Positions 53,691 through 61,804 of a stretch of DNA of 64,000 nucleotides are shown piece by piece; within the stretch, counting starts at the first letter, position 1, and each line of letters begins with the position of its first letter. A model generated the notes under the pieces. It had not been told where the DNA came from. It did not search any database and saw only the letters and a program-made list of their open reading frames with translations. Made by a program: the position numbers and the translations under genes. This DNA is from Brachyspira alvinipulli ATCC 51933 (lineage in GTDB: Bacteria > Spirochaetota > Brachyspiria > Brachyspirales > Brachyspiraceae): positions 166,080-230,079 of the forward strand of contig NZ_KI912406.1 in NCBI RefSeq assembly GCF_000518245.1, written 5' to 3'.

Positions 53691-53864
53691 ATGCAAAAAT
53701 TAAAACCTTTCAGCAAAGAAGAAAAAAAGATTGGAATAACTTTGAGAGTTACAGAAAAAACATTTCAGGAGATGAAGAAAGAGGCTGACAGTTTGAATAT
53801 GAGAGTAAGCGAGTATTTAGTAGAACTGCATAAAATGTATATGAATGAAATATACAAAAAGTAA
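53691..53864 (+). CDS. Small ribbon-helix-helix-like DNA-binding protein, 57 aa
   Basis: AAGGAG lies 6 nt before the ATG. The 57-aa product has a short basic strand (KIGITLRVTEKTFQEMKKEA) followed by two helices (KEADSLNMR, then VSEYLVELHKMYM), the pattern of Arc/CopG-type ribbon-helix-helix repressors. It is too short for many gene finders. In the divergent position between integrase and late genes it is a candidate regulator of the element. A plasmid-type copy-control or antitoxin role is an alternative. Confidence 0.65.
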   Translation: MQKLKPFSKEEKKIGITLRVTEKTFQEMKKEADSLNMRVSEYLVELHKMYMNEIYKK

Positions 53865-53876
53865 TAAGCCTAAATC

Positions 53877-53912
53877 AAAAAAAGAGGGTAAAGTCCCCAA
53901 AACTTTACCCTC
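53877..53912 (-). terminator. Hairpin with minus-strand T run between the RHH and small membrane protein genes
   Basis: A perfect 11-bp stem (53884-53894 with 53902-53912), a 7-nt loop and a seven-base A run on its left (53877-53883), giving a T run on the minus strand. It would stop leftward transcription reading out of the phage late block; on the plus strand it has no T run. Confidence 0.65.
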
Positions 53913-53944
53913 AAAAATCAAAATATCACTTGCGAGGTAATAAA

Positions 53945-54118
53945 ATGATTACTACAAATATAATACTACTGTTTTTAAAAATAGTAAAGTATATTTTAAC
54001 ATTTTCTATAAAAATAATTAATAAAGATAAATACAAAAAACTTCATTATATATTAGATAAAGCAGATTCTTTTTTAACTCTTATTGTAAATATTTTATCA
54101 ATAATTGATTTTGATTAA
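53945..54118 (+). CDS. Small hydrophobic protein, 57 aa
   Basis: A 57-residue frame starting at the ATG with GAGG 6 nt upstream. It has one or two hydrophobic stretches (IILLFLKIVKYILTFSIKII, and SFLTLIVNILSII) separated by a basic segment. It follows the RHH gene by 80 bp in the same direction. It may be a small membrane-active peptide (toxin- or holin-like), but nothing specific supports this. Confidence 0.5.
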   Translation: MITTNIILLFLKIVKYILTFSIKIINKDKYKKLHYILDKADSFLTLIVNILSIIDFD

Positions 54119-54124
54119 AGAGTT

Positions 54125-54156
54125 AAAAAACAGGGCGGAGCTTAAAAAGCTCCGCC
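54125..54156 (-). terminator. Terminator at the end of the leftward phage block
   Basis: A perfect 10-bp G+C-rich stem (54134-54143 with 54147-54156), 3-nt loop and an A run at 54125-54130, i.e. T6 on the minus strand three bases after the stem. It fits termination of the leftward late transcript and may also stop the small rightward module. Confidence 0.7.
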
Positions 54157-54317
54157 TTAAAACATTTTATTGTTAGGAGAAAATGGCAGATTAGAAGTAA
54201 TATTAGATTACCCATTTCAAACTTTGATTTATGAAATAATAGCTATAAAAAACATCAAGCATACATAAGCTAATTTAATAAAATAATATACTGATGTTTT
54301 CTCTTTAATGAGAGCTT

Positions 54318-54458
54318 TTAATCTATCTCTCGCCGTAGGCGGGCTGTAGCCAATGTTCCTTCAACCTCATTCATAAACTTGTTATAGTATTTTACTATTC
54401 CAATAAAAGTAAAAAACACCATAGCACCTATTAAAAAAATTAATATTAATTTGAACAT
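54318..54458 (-). CDS. Small single-span membrane protein, 46 aa
   Basis: AAGGAG sits 5 nt before the ATG. The product has a hydrophobic segment at residues 3-22 and a basic C-terminus whose codons are a G+C-rich repeat-like sequence (CGCCGTAGGCG at 54331-54341) also found in the integrase leader. It is the last gene of the leftward late block, 16 bp after the 628-aa phage protein. It may be a small lysis- or envelope-related protein; too short for many gene finders. Confidence 0.55.
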   Translation of the reverse strand: MFKLILIFLIGAMVFFTFIGIVKYYNKFMNEVEGTLATARLRREID

Positions 54459-54474
54459 ATTTACTCCTTATTTT

Positions 54475-56361
54475 TTATATTTGTTTAGGTAAAATCCAAT
54501 CTATATTATATGTATTTCCAGCAGTTCCTTTAAACTCTAAACTGCACATAAAACTATTGTTATGACAATAAATGACTTTTAAGCTGCCTTCACTAGTGCT
54601 TATATCATATTCTTTATTATCTTCAAAAAAATTAATGATACCGCTGTTTGTATAAAAACTAAAATTACTTTCTCCGCTTGCAAATATTAATTGTCCTTTT
54701 ATTTTATATTTTCCTTCTTCATAAACTATTCCAAAATCTTCGCTTACTTTAGTAGGAGACATTTTATTTATTATTTCATTATTAAATAATACTATTTTAT
54801 TATCTATCAATTTTATATTATTAAAGTTCTCGTTAGTTATAGAAGTTTCAGAAGTTTTCTGTATATTAAGATACAAATAATTTTCAAGTATTAAAATCAT
54901 AATCATTAAATTATCTGTCATTATAAGAGGGATAATATTTTTAATATCAGTATCTATTTCTTTTGTTGTTTTAATAAACATTTTAGAACTGCTGTTTGCA
55001 TCTTCATATATTTCTATATTTCCTTTTAGGCTGTAGGAATTATCTTCATTTTCGACTAATGATAAATTACCGCAATCCTTTACTTTATTATCATCAAATG
55101 CAGAGCCCATAAAAGATGATACTATTTCAAAATTATAATTATTAATTCCTAAAAATATTATTATACTTTTTAATGTATTATTTAATATTTCTATAGCATT
55201 TTGAATATTCTTCTCTTTTTCTATTTTTGGAATATCAGTATTTTTCGGAGCTGTTAGATTAAATGTAAGTATTTCTTCATTTTCTATATCGGTATTGTCG
55301 GTATGCTTTATCTCTAAATAATAAAAAGTTATAGGTATATTGGCATACTTAGTTCCTAAATCAGATCCGTCTAATAATTCTTTTCTTATATAATATTTAA
55401 TAGATTTATTTTTATTTGATGTTATCATAGTGTTAGCTTCTACATAATAACTATCATTTTTATCTGTTTTTATATCAAAATAATTTTCTAAAGCAAAATG
55501 AGAAAAAACAGCGAAAACTCCTGAATGTTTTATTACTTCTCCTTTTATTACTGTCTTACCGTTTATATTTTGAATATTAAAAAATGAAAGCCATTCTCCT
55601 GCATTGTTTATAGGTATAAAATCCTGATTATTTTTTATATTTTCTATTTCTATATTAAGAGTTATGTCATAGTTTTTAATTTCAAAATTAGAATTATCTT
55701 GTTTTTTTATTTGAAGAATAGGAACTGCATATAAAAATCCGAAATTATATTTAAAATCATTAAGTCCTTCTATCAATATTTCATTTTCTTTTGCATTATT
55801 CTCACTATTTATAAATTGATATATTTCGCTTATTATATGTCCGAAATCATTATTACCATTTATTGATAAAATATAAAAATTAAGTATGCTTGCATTTGGA
55901 CTTGTATTATTATAATTTAAATTCCCTTTTAATATATACTTATTTTCATTTTTTTCCAGTATAAGAGTATAAATATCATGCACTTCATCTATATGAGAAA
56001 CATCATTGATAGAATAATCAGTTATTAATTTTATTTCATATCTTTCTTTAAGCTCATTCTTAAATCGAGGAAAATCGTATCCTGAAAAAAAATCTAAATT
56101 AGCATTGTCATTATTAAAAGATATTTTATCAGCAGATGATGGAAGTTGTGAAGATTCTCCGTTTCCTAAACCATCAATTCTTTCTTTTAACTCATTTATA
56201 CTAGAATGTAAATCTTTGATATTAGAAACAGGAGCTTCATTAGCCTGACCGCCTTTTAATTTTTCTACATTTGTTATTATTTGATTAATATCTTCAGCAT
56301 ATACAGTTTTTTCATTCTGCTGTGCAGATACTTCTTGATATTCTGTAGGTTTTTCAAGCAT
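54475..56361 (-). CDS. Phage structural (fibre-like) protein, 628 aa
   Basis: The N-terminus (TVYAEDINQIITNVEKLKGG) and the following helix (DLHSSINELKERIDGL) resemble the start of phage fibre or appendage proteins, with a short coiled coil to about residue 65. The remaining ~550 residues are beta-rich, with three loosely similar blocks each containing a YxLKGNxxxY or YKIKGQL strand, suggesting repeated beta domains. AGGAG precedes the start. It follows the spanin pair, separated from it by hairpin element E1. A host-recognition role is inference. Confidence 0.6.
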   Translation of the reverse strand: MLEKPTEYQEVSAQQNEKTVYAEDINQIITNVEKLKGGQANEAPVSNIKDLHSSINELKERIDGLGNGESSQLPSSADKISFNNDNANLDFFSGYDFPRFKNELKERYEIKLITDYSINDVSHIDEVHDIYTLILEKNENKYILKGNLNYNNTSPNASILNFYILSINGNNDFGHIISEIYQFINSENNAKENEILIEGLNDFKYNFGFLYAVPILQIKKQDNSNFEIKNYDITLNIEIENIKNNQDFIPINNAGEWLSFFNIQNINGKTVIKGEVIKHSGVFAVFSHFALENYFDIKTDKNDSYYVEANTMITSNKNKSIKYYIRKELLDGSDLGTKYANIPITFYYLEIKHTDNTDIENEEILTFNLTAPKNTDIPKIEKEKNIQNAIEILNNTLKSIIIFLGINNYNFEIVSSFMGSAFDDNKVKDCGNLSLVENEDNSYSLKGNIEIYEDANSSSKMFIKTTKEIDTDIKNIIPLIMTDNLMIMILILENYLYLNIQKTSETSITNENFNNIKLIDNKIVLFNNEIINKMSPTKVSEDFGIVYEEGKYKIKGQLIFASGESNFSFYTNSGIINFFEDNKEYDISTSEGSLKVIYCHNNSFMCSLEFKGTAGNTYNIDWILPKQI

Positions 56362-56374
56362 AATAAAACTCCTA

Positions 56375-56449
56375 TTATTGCTATACTCGCCTCACAATAT
56401 AGGAGCGAATAAGTAAACTTATTCGCTTGTTCGGCTCGTTTTTTGCTAT
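56375..56449 (-). repeat. TAAA-loop hairpin element E1
   Basis: A perfect 9-bp stem GCGAATAAG/CTTATTCGC (56405-56413 with 56418-56426) with loop TAAA. On the sense (minus) strand it begins with CGAGCCGAA and ends CGAGTATAGCAATA, the flanks shared with E2 and partly with E3-E5. It lies between the o-spanin gene and the start of the 628-aa protein. Confidence 0.8.
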
Positions 56450-56462
56450 ATTCTTATTTTAT

Positions 56463-56708
56463 TTATTTTTTATATTTATAATAATTTGTTCCTGTCTGTA
56501 TGTTATACCATAATTGCCATTCGCCTATTTTCATAATACTTTCCTGATACCTTCTCATTAAATCCTGCCGATTTGTTGCTGACTTTATAATAAATATTTC
56601 TGGCGGTGTAGAAAGCGGTACTTTGACATATTTTATTTTTGTACTGCATGAAGTTAATACTATTAAAATACTTATAAAAATTATTAGATATACTATTAAA
56701 TGTTTCAT
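56463..56708 (-). CDS. Putative o-spanin (Rz1-like lipoprotein)
   Basis: An 81-aa protein with a lipoprotein signal (MKHLIVYLIIFISILIVLTSC, lipidated Cys21). The 61-residue mature part opens with a basic stretch and a Pro-containing segment (VPLSTPPEIF). It starts inside the i-spanin gene in a different frame and overlaps it by 206 bp, as Rz1 does with Rz in many phages of double-membraned hosts. AAGGA lies 7 nt before the ATG. It is predicted to anchor to the outer membrane and fuse the membranes at lysis. It extends 40 bp past the i-spanin stop, so it is not fully nested. Confidence 0.8.
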   Translation of the reverse strand: MKHLIVYLIIFISILIVLTSCSTKIKYVKVPLSTPPEIFIIKSATNRQDLMRRYQESIMKIGEWQLWYNIQTGTNYYKYKK

Positions 56709-57018
56709 ATTCTGTCCTTGTCAGCTTTTCTTGGTCTATGCTTTTAATCATAGCATCAGAATTACTAAAACTATTTTGGAACTTTTCATTTTCTTTAATA
56801 AACAGTATCTCATTTTGAAGTGTTTGAGTTTGAAGCTCTAAACCTTTAATATTCTCCTGATATTGTGCAATCTCTTTTTCCTTTTGCCTTATAGTATTAT
56901 TTTTATATGCTATAACTGAAAAGCATACAAAAACTACTAAAGCAATAATAACAGCAGCTATTATTCGCTTGCCTAACTTAGTTCTAAAAAAACTAAAAAA
57001 CATTGTCGATGTAATCAT
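56503..57018 (-). CDS. Putative i-spanin (Rz-like)
   Basis: A 171-aa protein with a single N-terminal membrane span (residues ~18-40, IIAAVIIALVVFVCFSVIAY) and then a periplasmic coiled coil (about 42-85, rich in Glu, Gln and Lys), the architecture of inner-membrane spanins. Its C-terminal part shares DNA with the o-spanin gene. AAAGGAG precedes the start. It follows a holin-like gene by 11 bp in transcription order and lies downstream of an endolysin gene, completing a full lysis cassette. Confidence 0.8.
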   Translation of the reverse strand: MITSTMFFSFFRTKLGKRIIAAVIIALVVFVCFSVIAYKNNTIRQKEKEIAQYQENIKGLELQTQTLQNEILFIKENEKFQNSFSNSDAMIKSIDQEKLTRTEYETFNSISNNFYKYFNSINFMQYKNKICQSTAFYTARNIYYKVSNKSAGFNEKVSGKYYENRRMAIMV

Positions 57019-57029
57019 TCTTACTCCTT

Positions 57030-57293
57030 TTATTCTTTATTATTATTTTTTTTATCATCATCATTATGATTATTGTTTTTTAATATCTTTAGAAAGCCTC
57101 TTAAATCGCTTCCCATACTGACACTGCTTAAACCTAAAACTATAATAAGCAATGCAACTCCCCAATCCTGAGCAGGAGTTAATCCTTTTATTACTATTAA
57201 ATAAAATACAACAACCCATCCTAAAACAAAGCTGATTATGCTTGTATATATGCTTAATTTTTTATTGGCATTATGTTTGTCTATAAAACTCAT
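57030..57293 (-). CDS. Holin-like protein
   Basis: An 87-aa protein with two membrane spans (residues ~15-35, SIISFVLGWVVVFYLIVI, and ~45-62, WGVALLIIVLGLSSVSM) and a strongly charged, Asn/Asp/Lys-rich C-terminal tail, typical of class II phage holins. Its ATG abuts the stop of the preceding gene, so translation is coupled. The holin assignment rests on topology and on the neighbouring endolysin and spanins. Confidence 0.7.
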   Translation of the reverse strand: MSFIDKHNANKKLSIYTSIISFVLGWVVVFYLIVIKGLTPAQDWGVALLIIVLGLSSVSMGSDLRGFLKILKNNNHNDDDKKNNNKE

Positions 57294-58094
57294 TTATCTA
57301 ACTCCATTATATTTTAAATTGTCGTGAAATATGCCTAGAAGAAACTTCTGCAAATATTCAAGATTTTCTAAAACTATTTCACTGTCTTTAATAGTTGTTT
57401 CAGTAAAGTTATTATAGATAAATACATCATAGCTTTTTAATCTGTCAGTAGCAGGAATATTTTTAAGATTTTTCAAAAATGTATTACGTTTATCATATTG
57501 TGCTTTATGATTATTGTAAATTGATTTGTAAATATCTTTAACTTTGTCTAATATAATCATATAATAGAAGTTGCAGATATTTTCTAATGCCAATTTTTTT
57601 ATACTTATAATATCGCTTTTAGATAAAGATGTATTATATATATCTATAATTTCTATTCTTTTTTCTTTTACATATTTTTCAAACTCAGCTTTATTTTTAT
57701 TAAGTATATGATTATGTGCTATGTAGCTTATGATTTGACTTTGTACTTTTAATGTGCTTTGACTTATTATACTGCTGTATTCTTTATAAACTGTAAGCGA
57801 TGTAATTTTATCATCATATTTAAACTTATTTTCATCTTTATTATCACCATTATAATAAGCTAATATTTCACTGTTATTTTTAGATTCTAATACAGCTAGT
57901 TCTTTTGGGGATTCAAAAGCATTAGATACTATTTTGTTTTGATTTTCTATAGGTTTTCCTGTACCAAACTCTATAGTACCGTCTTTTGCATTGGCCTTCA
58001 TGTTAGCAGTTTTTCCGCTTTTAATTATATTAAAAACGAAATAAGCTATTATTATAGAAGAAATACAAATAAATACTACGGCAAAGTCGCTCAT
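57294..58094 (-). CDS. Membrane-anchored hypothetical protein in the lysis region, 266 aa
   Basis: A single N-terminal span (residues ~4-24) is followed by a ~240-residue, mostly helical, charged domain. No motif is recognised. The gene lies between the endolysin and holin-like genes and is coupled to the holin (zero gap). It has no ribosome site next to its ATG; a strong AAAGGAGGG lies 62 nt upstream, on the other side of hairpin element E2. It may be an additional lysis-timing or exclusion protein. Confidence 0.6.
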   Translation of the reverse strand: MSDFAVVFICISSIIIAYFVFNIIKSGKTANMKANAKDGTIEFGTGKPIENQNKIVSNAFESPKELAVLESKNNSEILAYYNGDNKDENKFKYDDKITSLTVYKEYSSIISQSTLKVQSQIISYIAHNHILNKNKAEFEKYVKEKRIEIIDIYNTSLSKSDIISIKKLALENICNFYYMIILDKVKDIYKSIYNNHKAQYDKRNTFLKNLKNIPATDRLKSYDVFIYNNFTETTIKDSEIVLENLEYLQKFLLGIFHDNLKYNGVR

Positions 58095-58160
58095 TATTGC
58101 TATGTTCGCCTCGCCTAAAGACTATACTTAATAAATTAAGTATAGGGCTTCGGCTCACCC
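58095..58160 (-). repeat. TAAA-loop hairpin element E2
   Basis: A perfect 10-bp stem CTATACTTAA/TTAAGTATAG (58122-58131 with 58136-58145) with loop TAAA. Sense-strand flanks are TGAGCCGAA and GGCGAACATAGCAATA, the latter running straight into the ATG of the 266-aa protein gene. Confidence 0.8.
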
Positions 58161-58167
58161 TCCTTTA

Positions 58168-58758
58168 TTACTCCAATATTTTTAGTATTCTTTCAAATCT
58201 TTTCTGCCTATCATCAAGTCCGTTGTATCCGCCGTTAATAAGTTTTGTAACTCCTTTAACATCGCCTTGACGTGCAAGCAAACCGCAGCCTTTTTCCTGC
58301 CAAAATAATAAAGCAATCTCTACAGCATTATTAGGCTCTTTTGCCAAATCTGGATTATTAACTAAATCTGCATTTATTTTTTTGCCGTAGTTTCTATAAT
58401 TATTTTTCCCAGTAAGCTGTATTATTCCTCTTCCTCTGTATTTATAGCCTTCATCTTGGACATTACCCAAACGTCCGCCGTAAACAAAATTGCCTATAGC
58501 CTCAGCTCCTTTAATACACAATTGTTTAGCATTATCTAAACTACCAACTCTTTTTTTGAAAACATCAAAAAGTCTTTGAGGAGTATATCTGAAGCTCTCT
58601 TCAAGCCTTTTATAATCATTACTTTCATGCGTAGTTTGTGCTAAAAACATAGCAGCTTCTTTAATGTCTGTTATATTATATTTTTGAAAAGCATTATTTA
58701 ATGGTATAAGCCATTTTATATTTATACCGATTTTATTTAATATATTTTCATTAAACAT
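58168..58758 (-). CDS. Phage endolysin (GH19 chitinase-like muralytic enzyme)
   Basis: Cleaves peptidoglycan glycan strands during lysis. The 196-aa protein has the GH19-type signature: THES (His44, catalytic Glu45), a second acid in RLEESFRYTPQ (Glu53), and YRGRGIIQLTGKNNYRNYG in the substrate-binding region. No signal peptide, so it depends on a holin, and a holin-like gene lies two genes downstream. GGAG precedes the ATG. Hairpin elements E2 and E3 flank the gene on both sides. Confidence 0.93.
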   Translation of the reverse strand: MFNENILNKIGINIKWLIPLNNAFQKYNITDIKEAAMFLAQTTHESNDYKRLEESFRYTPQRLFDVFKKRVGSLDNAKQLCIKGAEAIGNFVYGGRLGNVQDEGYKYRGRGIIQLTGKNNYRNYGKKINADLVNNPDLAKEPNNAVEIALLFWQEKGCGLLARQGDVKGVTKLINGGYNGLDDRQKRFERILKILE

Positions 58759-58780
58759 ATATCACTCCTCTTTATTTTCT

Positions 58781-58851
58781 ATATTGCTGTCGCTTTGCGT
58801 GCCTAAAAATCCAGCTATACTCCAGTATAGCTGCGGCTCATACTCGCTTAT
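58781..58851 (-). repeat. Hairpin element E3
   Basis: A perfect 10-bp palindromic stem CAGCTATACT/AGTATAGCTG (58812-58821 with 58824-58833) with a 2-nt centre instead of TAAA. Sense flanks TGAGCCGCA and CGACAGCAATA match the family. The neighbouring gene end (AAAGAGGAAAGAT) and the downstream ribosome site (AAAGAGGAGTGAT) are near-identical direct repeats on either side. Confidence 0.7.
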
Positions 58852-58854
58852 TAT

Positions 58855-59193
58855 TTATCTTTCCTCTTTTTTTAATTCGTATACTTTTATATATTCAGTA
58901 TTTGATTTCGGTTTTGCTATTTGAAGCGTCACTTCTCTTTGCTTTAATACTTTAATTTCTGTTTCTATATTCACTATAGCTTCGCTGTATTGATAAGATG
59001 TATTCTCATGCATTGAAATGTTATATCCGTTATGCACAACTTTACCTTCACGTTCTTTTAATATTTTAAGAACATCATCTTTCATAGCCTCAATATTTTC
59101 TCTATTTTTTTTCTCATCATTTTTTAGCTTAATATATTTTTCTATTAATGATATTTCTTTTTTATTTAATTCTGTTATACTCTCTTTTGACAT
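58855..59193 (-). CDS. Phage hypothetical coiled-coil protein, 112 aa
   Basis: A short, highly charged protein: an N-terminal coiled coil (residues ~5-50, Lys/Glu-rich heptads), a beta hairpin (KVVHNGYNISMHENTSYQYS) and a second short helix. Such a shape occurs in various small phage proteins, but I cannot name a family. It lies between the sigma/HTH gene and the endolysin in transcription order and has a GGAT ribosome site. Confidence 0.55.
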   Translation of the reverse strand: MSKESITELNKKEISLIEKYIKLKNDEKKNRENIEAMKDDVLKILKEREGKVVHNGYNISMHENTSYQYSEAIVNIETEIKVLKQREVTLQIAKPKSNTEYIKVYELKKEER

Positions 59194-59267
59194 GTTTTAT
59201 CCTTATATTTATATTCATACATTTATATAAAAAAATATAAGGATAATTCATTGCTTATATAAAAAAA

Positions 59268-59657
59268 TTATAAAATATACGGCATTATTTGTATCATTGA
59301 TTCTTGAAGCTCTTTTTTGATATTATTTAATCTTTGAGAAACATTACTCTGCGACATTTTTAACTCTTCTGCTATTTGTTTCTGCGTATATCCTTTTGAC
59401 AATAGATAAAGTATTTCTCTTTGGTCTTTTTTAAGTAATGCTATTATTATTCTTTTGCTGTCTCTATCTTCTAGTTTTGACAGGCCAAAAGTATATATAA
59501 TATTTGAGAGATCTATTTCAAATGCATTGAATGTAGAATCAGAATAAATATCATTATTATTTTTTTTATTTTTTATTATTTTTTTCATATCATCGCATAA
59601 CTGTATGCATGTATCTCTATTGCTGCATAAATTACAAGTTTTAGTATTTTTTTTCAT
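59268..59657 (-). CDS. Phage sigma-like/HTH transcription regulator with N-terminal Cys cluster
   Basis: A 129-aa protein. The C-terminal half is a sigma-region-4/LuxR-type helix-turn-helix (KKDQREILYLLSKGYTQKQIAEELKMSQSNVSQRLNNIKKEL). The N-terminus carries CNLCSNRDTCIQLC, four cysteines that may bind zinc. This arrangement is seen in small phage regulators of late transcription. No region-2 domain is present, so it is not a complete sigma factor. The position inside the late block suggests it modulates late or lysis gene expression, which is inference. Confidence 0.72.
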   Translation of the reverse strand: MKKNTKTCNLCSNRDTCIQLCDDMKKIIKNKKNNNDIYSDSTFNAFEIDLSNIIYTFGLSKLEDRDSKRIIIALLKKDQREILYLLSKGYTQKQIAEELKMSQSNVSQRLNNIKKELQESMIQIMPYIL

Positions 59658-59660
59658 TTT

Positions 59661-59855
59661 TTATCTCCATAAATTATTTATGTGCTCTGCAATTTTTATA
59701 GCATCATCAGTATTACAAATATTTGTAATATTTAATTCTTTTTTGGCTGAATCTATATCATGTTTCAATTCAATATATTCTGCATAATTATAGCTGTATG
59801 CTATATCTTCTACTGACATATTATCTATTGCAATAACTCCTAAACTTGTAATCAT
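59661..59855 (-). CDS. Small phage hypothetical protein, 64 aa
   Basis: A 64-aa acidic, helical protein (EDIAYSYNYAEYIELKHDIDSAKKEL) behind a strong GGGGG ribosome site and 3 bp before the sigma-like gene, so the two are cotranslated. No family recognised. A tail-assembly-chaperone or cofactor role is possible but unsupported. Confidence 0.6.
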   Translation of the reverse strand: MITSLGVIAIDNMSVEDIAYSYNYAEYIELKHDIDSAKKELNITNICNTDDAIKIAEHINNLWR

Positions 59856-59872
59856 AATCTACCCCCTAAAAA

Positions 59873-61795
59873 TTATAATTGTCTTAGCTTAATTACATTA
59901 TCAAATATATTGAGTTTGAGTATTTCACACTTGCAAGGCTTTATATAGTAAGTGCCGTTTTCTCTTTTATATTCAAACTCCACTATATCAAATAACTTTA
60001 GAAAATCTAAAGTTTCATAATATTCAAAAGTGTAATATTCTTTTAATAAATATCTGCTTTTCATTATCTCATTAGATAAACTGATAGCATCTTCTTTTCT
60101 TTTTAATAACGTTTCAAACTCTTCATGAGCATTTATTCTATGTCTTTTTTTAGCCTCTTCTTCAAAGTCAGTATTTTTATATGTGGACTTTAATAAATCA
60201 TATTTAATGCTGCAGCTTGATAAATATTCACCTTCCTCTACTGTTTTATCAACTCTTCCCATACAGTATTGTTTTATTTTGTATTTTGCTTTATTTTCAC
60301 GAAATCTTGTACTAATAAAATCTATTTTATTGTCATATATCTCTAATCTTCCTTGCTCTAAAAATGAAAGTTCTCCTATTAAATCAAGTGTAGTTTTTTT
60401 ATTATCATTATCAAGCAAAACAGCTATTTCTCTTGAACGTTCTTCTTCAATCTGCCAATTTTCTATATTATAATTTTCTTTAATGTATGCTATGTTTTCA
60501 TAATCTTCTAAAATCTCACGCATTAAAGTTAAAGATTTATAAGGAGGAATATCTATTTCTGCATATAACTCATATAAATTATCATTAGTATCTGTTATAG
60601 AATGTACTTGTTTATGTCCTCTAAAAATTAGTTGTCCTTTTTCTTTATCTAATGTCCATACTCTTTGACTTTCTTTTCCATCTTGATAATCCTTAAACTC
60701 AGGGATAAATATCTCCAATTCTCCGCTTATAACTTTTCCATTTTCACGTTCTATTATTTCACTTTCGCTCTCTGGTGTTTCTATAAAATATATATGAGGT
60801 TTTAATTTATTTTCATCAAGAGGATCGTTCCTATTAACAATATTTTCTATAGCATGCCTTGAAGTGTCGCATATTTCAAATACTACCTCTGGTATTAAAT
60901 CAGGATTTAGTATGCTTGGAGTATAATATTTTATAGGTTTTAATTTTACTATAATACCATGTCCAGCTGCTAAAGTTCTGCAGGTATCAATAGTATCTTC
61001 CCCGCTTTGAACATTCTCAGGGAAGTTCTTTAAATCTGGGTATTCTTTTTCATTAAAAACATTTTTAGGAAGTTCAGCAGAAAAAGAAGCTCTTATATCT
61101 GAAGCCGTTATTGTTACAGTTTCTAAAAAAGCATAGTCAGGCTTTTGAATAAAACCAGAGAATATAATTTTTGAATCAGAAAAATCACTGATGTCAAATA
61201 CCTGCCTGACTAAAAATCTATTACCATATAAATTACTAAAATCATCAAAAAGTCCGTCATGATTTCTTAATGTAACGGACATTTCATTTGTTTGAATAGT
61301 ATCAAATGCAAGCGAATCCCCTTCTATATCCGCTGTATCTATCTCCTCAACTCTAGGCTCTATGTAGATATTATTCAATTCAGTAACTAATCTGTTATTA
61401 TTGTCAGCCCATTCACGTGTGGAGAATAGTCTTTTTATATTTATAATAATATTTTTCTTGCTGTAAGGAGTTTCAAAGTTATTAAAATGTATAGCTATAT
61501 AATTTATTTTATTTTCTGTATATTGATAATAAGATTTATTTTGCTGATAAAGAGATTCTAAAGAAAAAACTTCTATATATCCTCTGTCATTATCAATGCT
61601 TATAGAACCGATATTAAATAAATTATATAATTCATTTTCGTTTATACTAAATAATTCATCAAAATAAGAATCTTTGTATAATGAATATATTTCATTAATA
61701 CTTGCAATCCATACACCTCCAAAAGGTGCGAATATTAATCTAGTATCAGGACTAGAAATATCAAGTTCTATAATGTTTGCAAAACTCTTAAGCAT
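59873..61795 (-). CDS. Phage tail hub/baseplate-like protein, 640 aa
   Basis: A large beta-rich protein. The middle contains a tail-hub-like segment: DSLAFDTIQTNEMSVTLRNHDG, then GNRFLVRQVFDI, FSGFIQKPDY and TITASDIRASFS, resembling the structural region of phage tail-associated/hub proteins. A C-terminal domain (LEIYDNKIDFISTRFRE, then helical and FDIVEFEYKRENGTYYIKPCKCEILKLN) fits the second hub domain. It starts next to fibre genes, as expected. Enzymatic motifs are absent. Confidence 0.7.
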   Translation of the reverse strand: MLKSFANIIELDISSPDTRLIFAPFGGVWIASINEIYSLYKDSYFDELFSINENELYNLFNIGSISIDNDRGYIEVFSLESLYQQNKSYYQYTENKINYIAIHFNNFETPYSKKNIIINIKRLFSTREWADNNNRLVTELNNIYIEPRVEEIDTADIEGDSLAFDTIQTNEMSVTLRNHDGLFDDFSNLYGNRFLVRQVFDISDFSDSKIIFSGFIQKPDYAFLETVTITASDIRASFSAELPKNVFNEKEYPDLKNFPENVQSGEDTIDTCRTLAAGHGIIVKLKPIKYYTPSILNPDLIPEVVFEICDTSRHAIENIVNRNDPLDENKLKPHIYFIETPESESEIIERENGKVISGELEIFIPEFKDYQDGKESQRVWTLDKEKGQLIFRGHKQVHSITDTNDNLYELYAEIDIPPYKSLTLMREILEDYENIAYIKENYNIENWQIEEERSREIAVLLDNDNKKTTLDLIGELSFLEQGRLEIYDNKIDFISTRFRENKAKYKIKQYCMGRVDKTVEEGEYLSSCSIKYDLLKSTYKNTDFEEEAKKRHRINAHEEFETLLKRKEDAISLSNEIMKSRYLLKEYYTFEYYETLDFLKLFDIVEFEYKRENGTYYIKPCKCEILKLNIFDNVIKLRQL

Positions 61796-61804
61796 TCATA
61801 AAAC

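Noticed and set aside
56375..56449. E1 and related hairpins as ordinary terminators
   Set aside because: On the sense strand no T run follows the stems; they sit immediately before start codons, and the same loop recurs with different stems.
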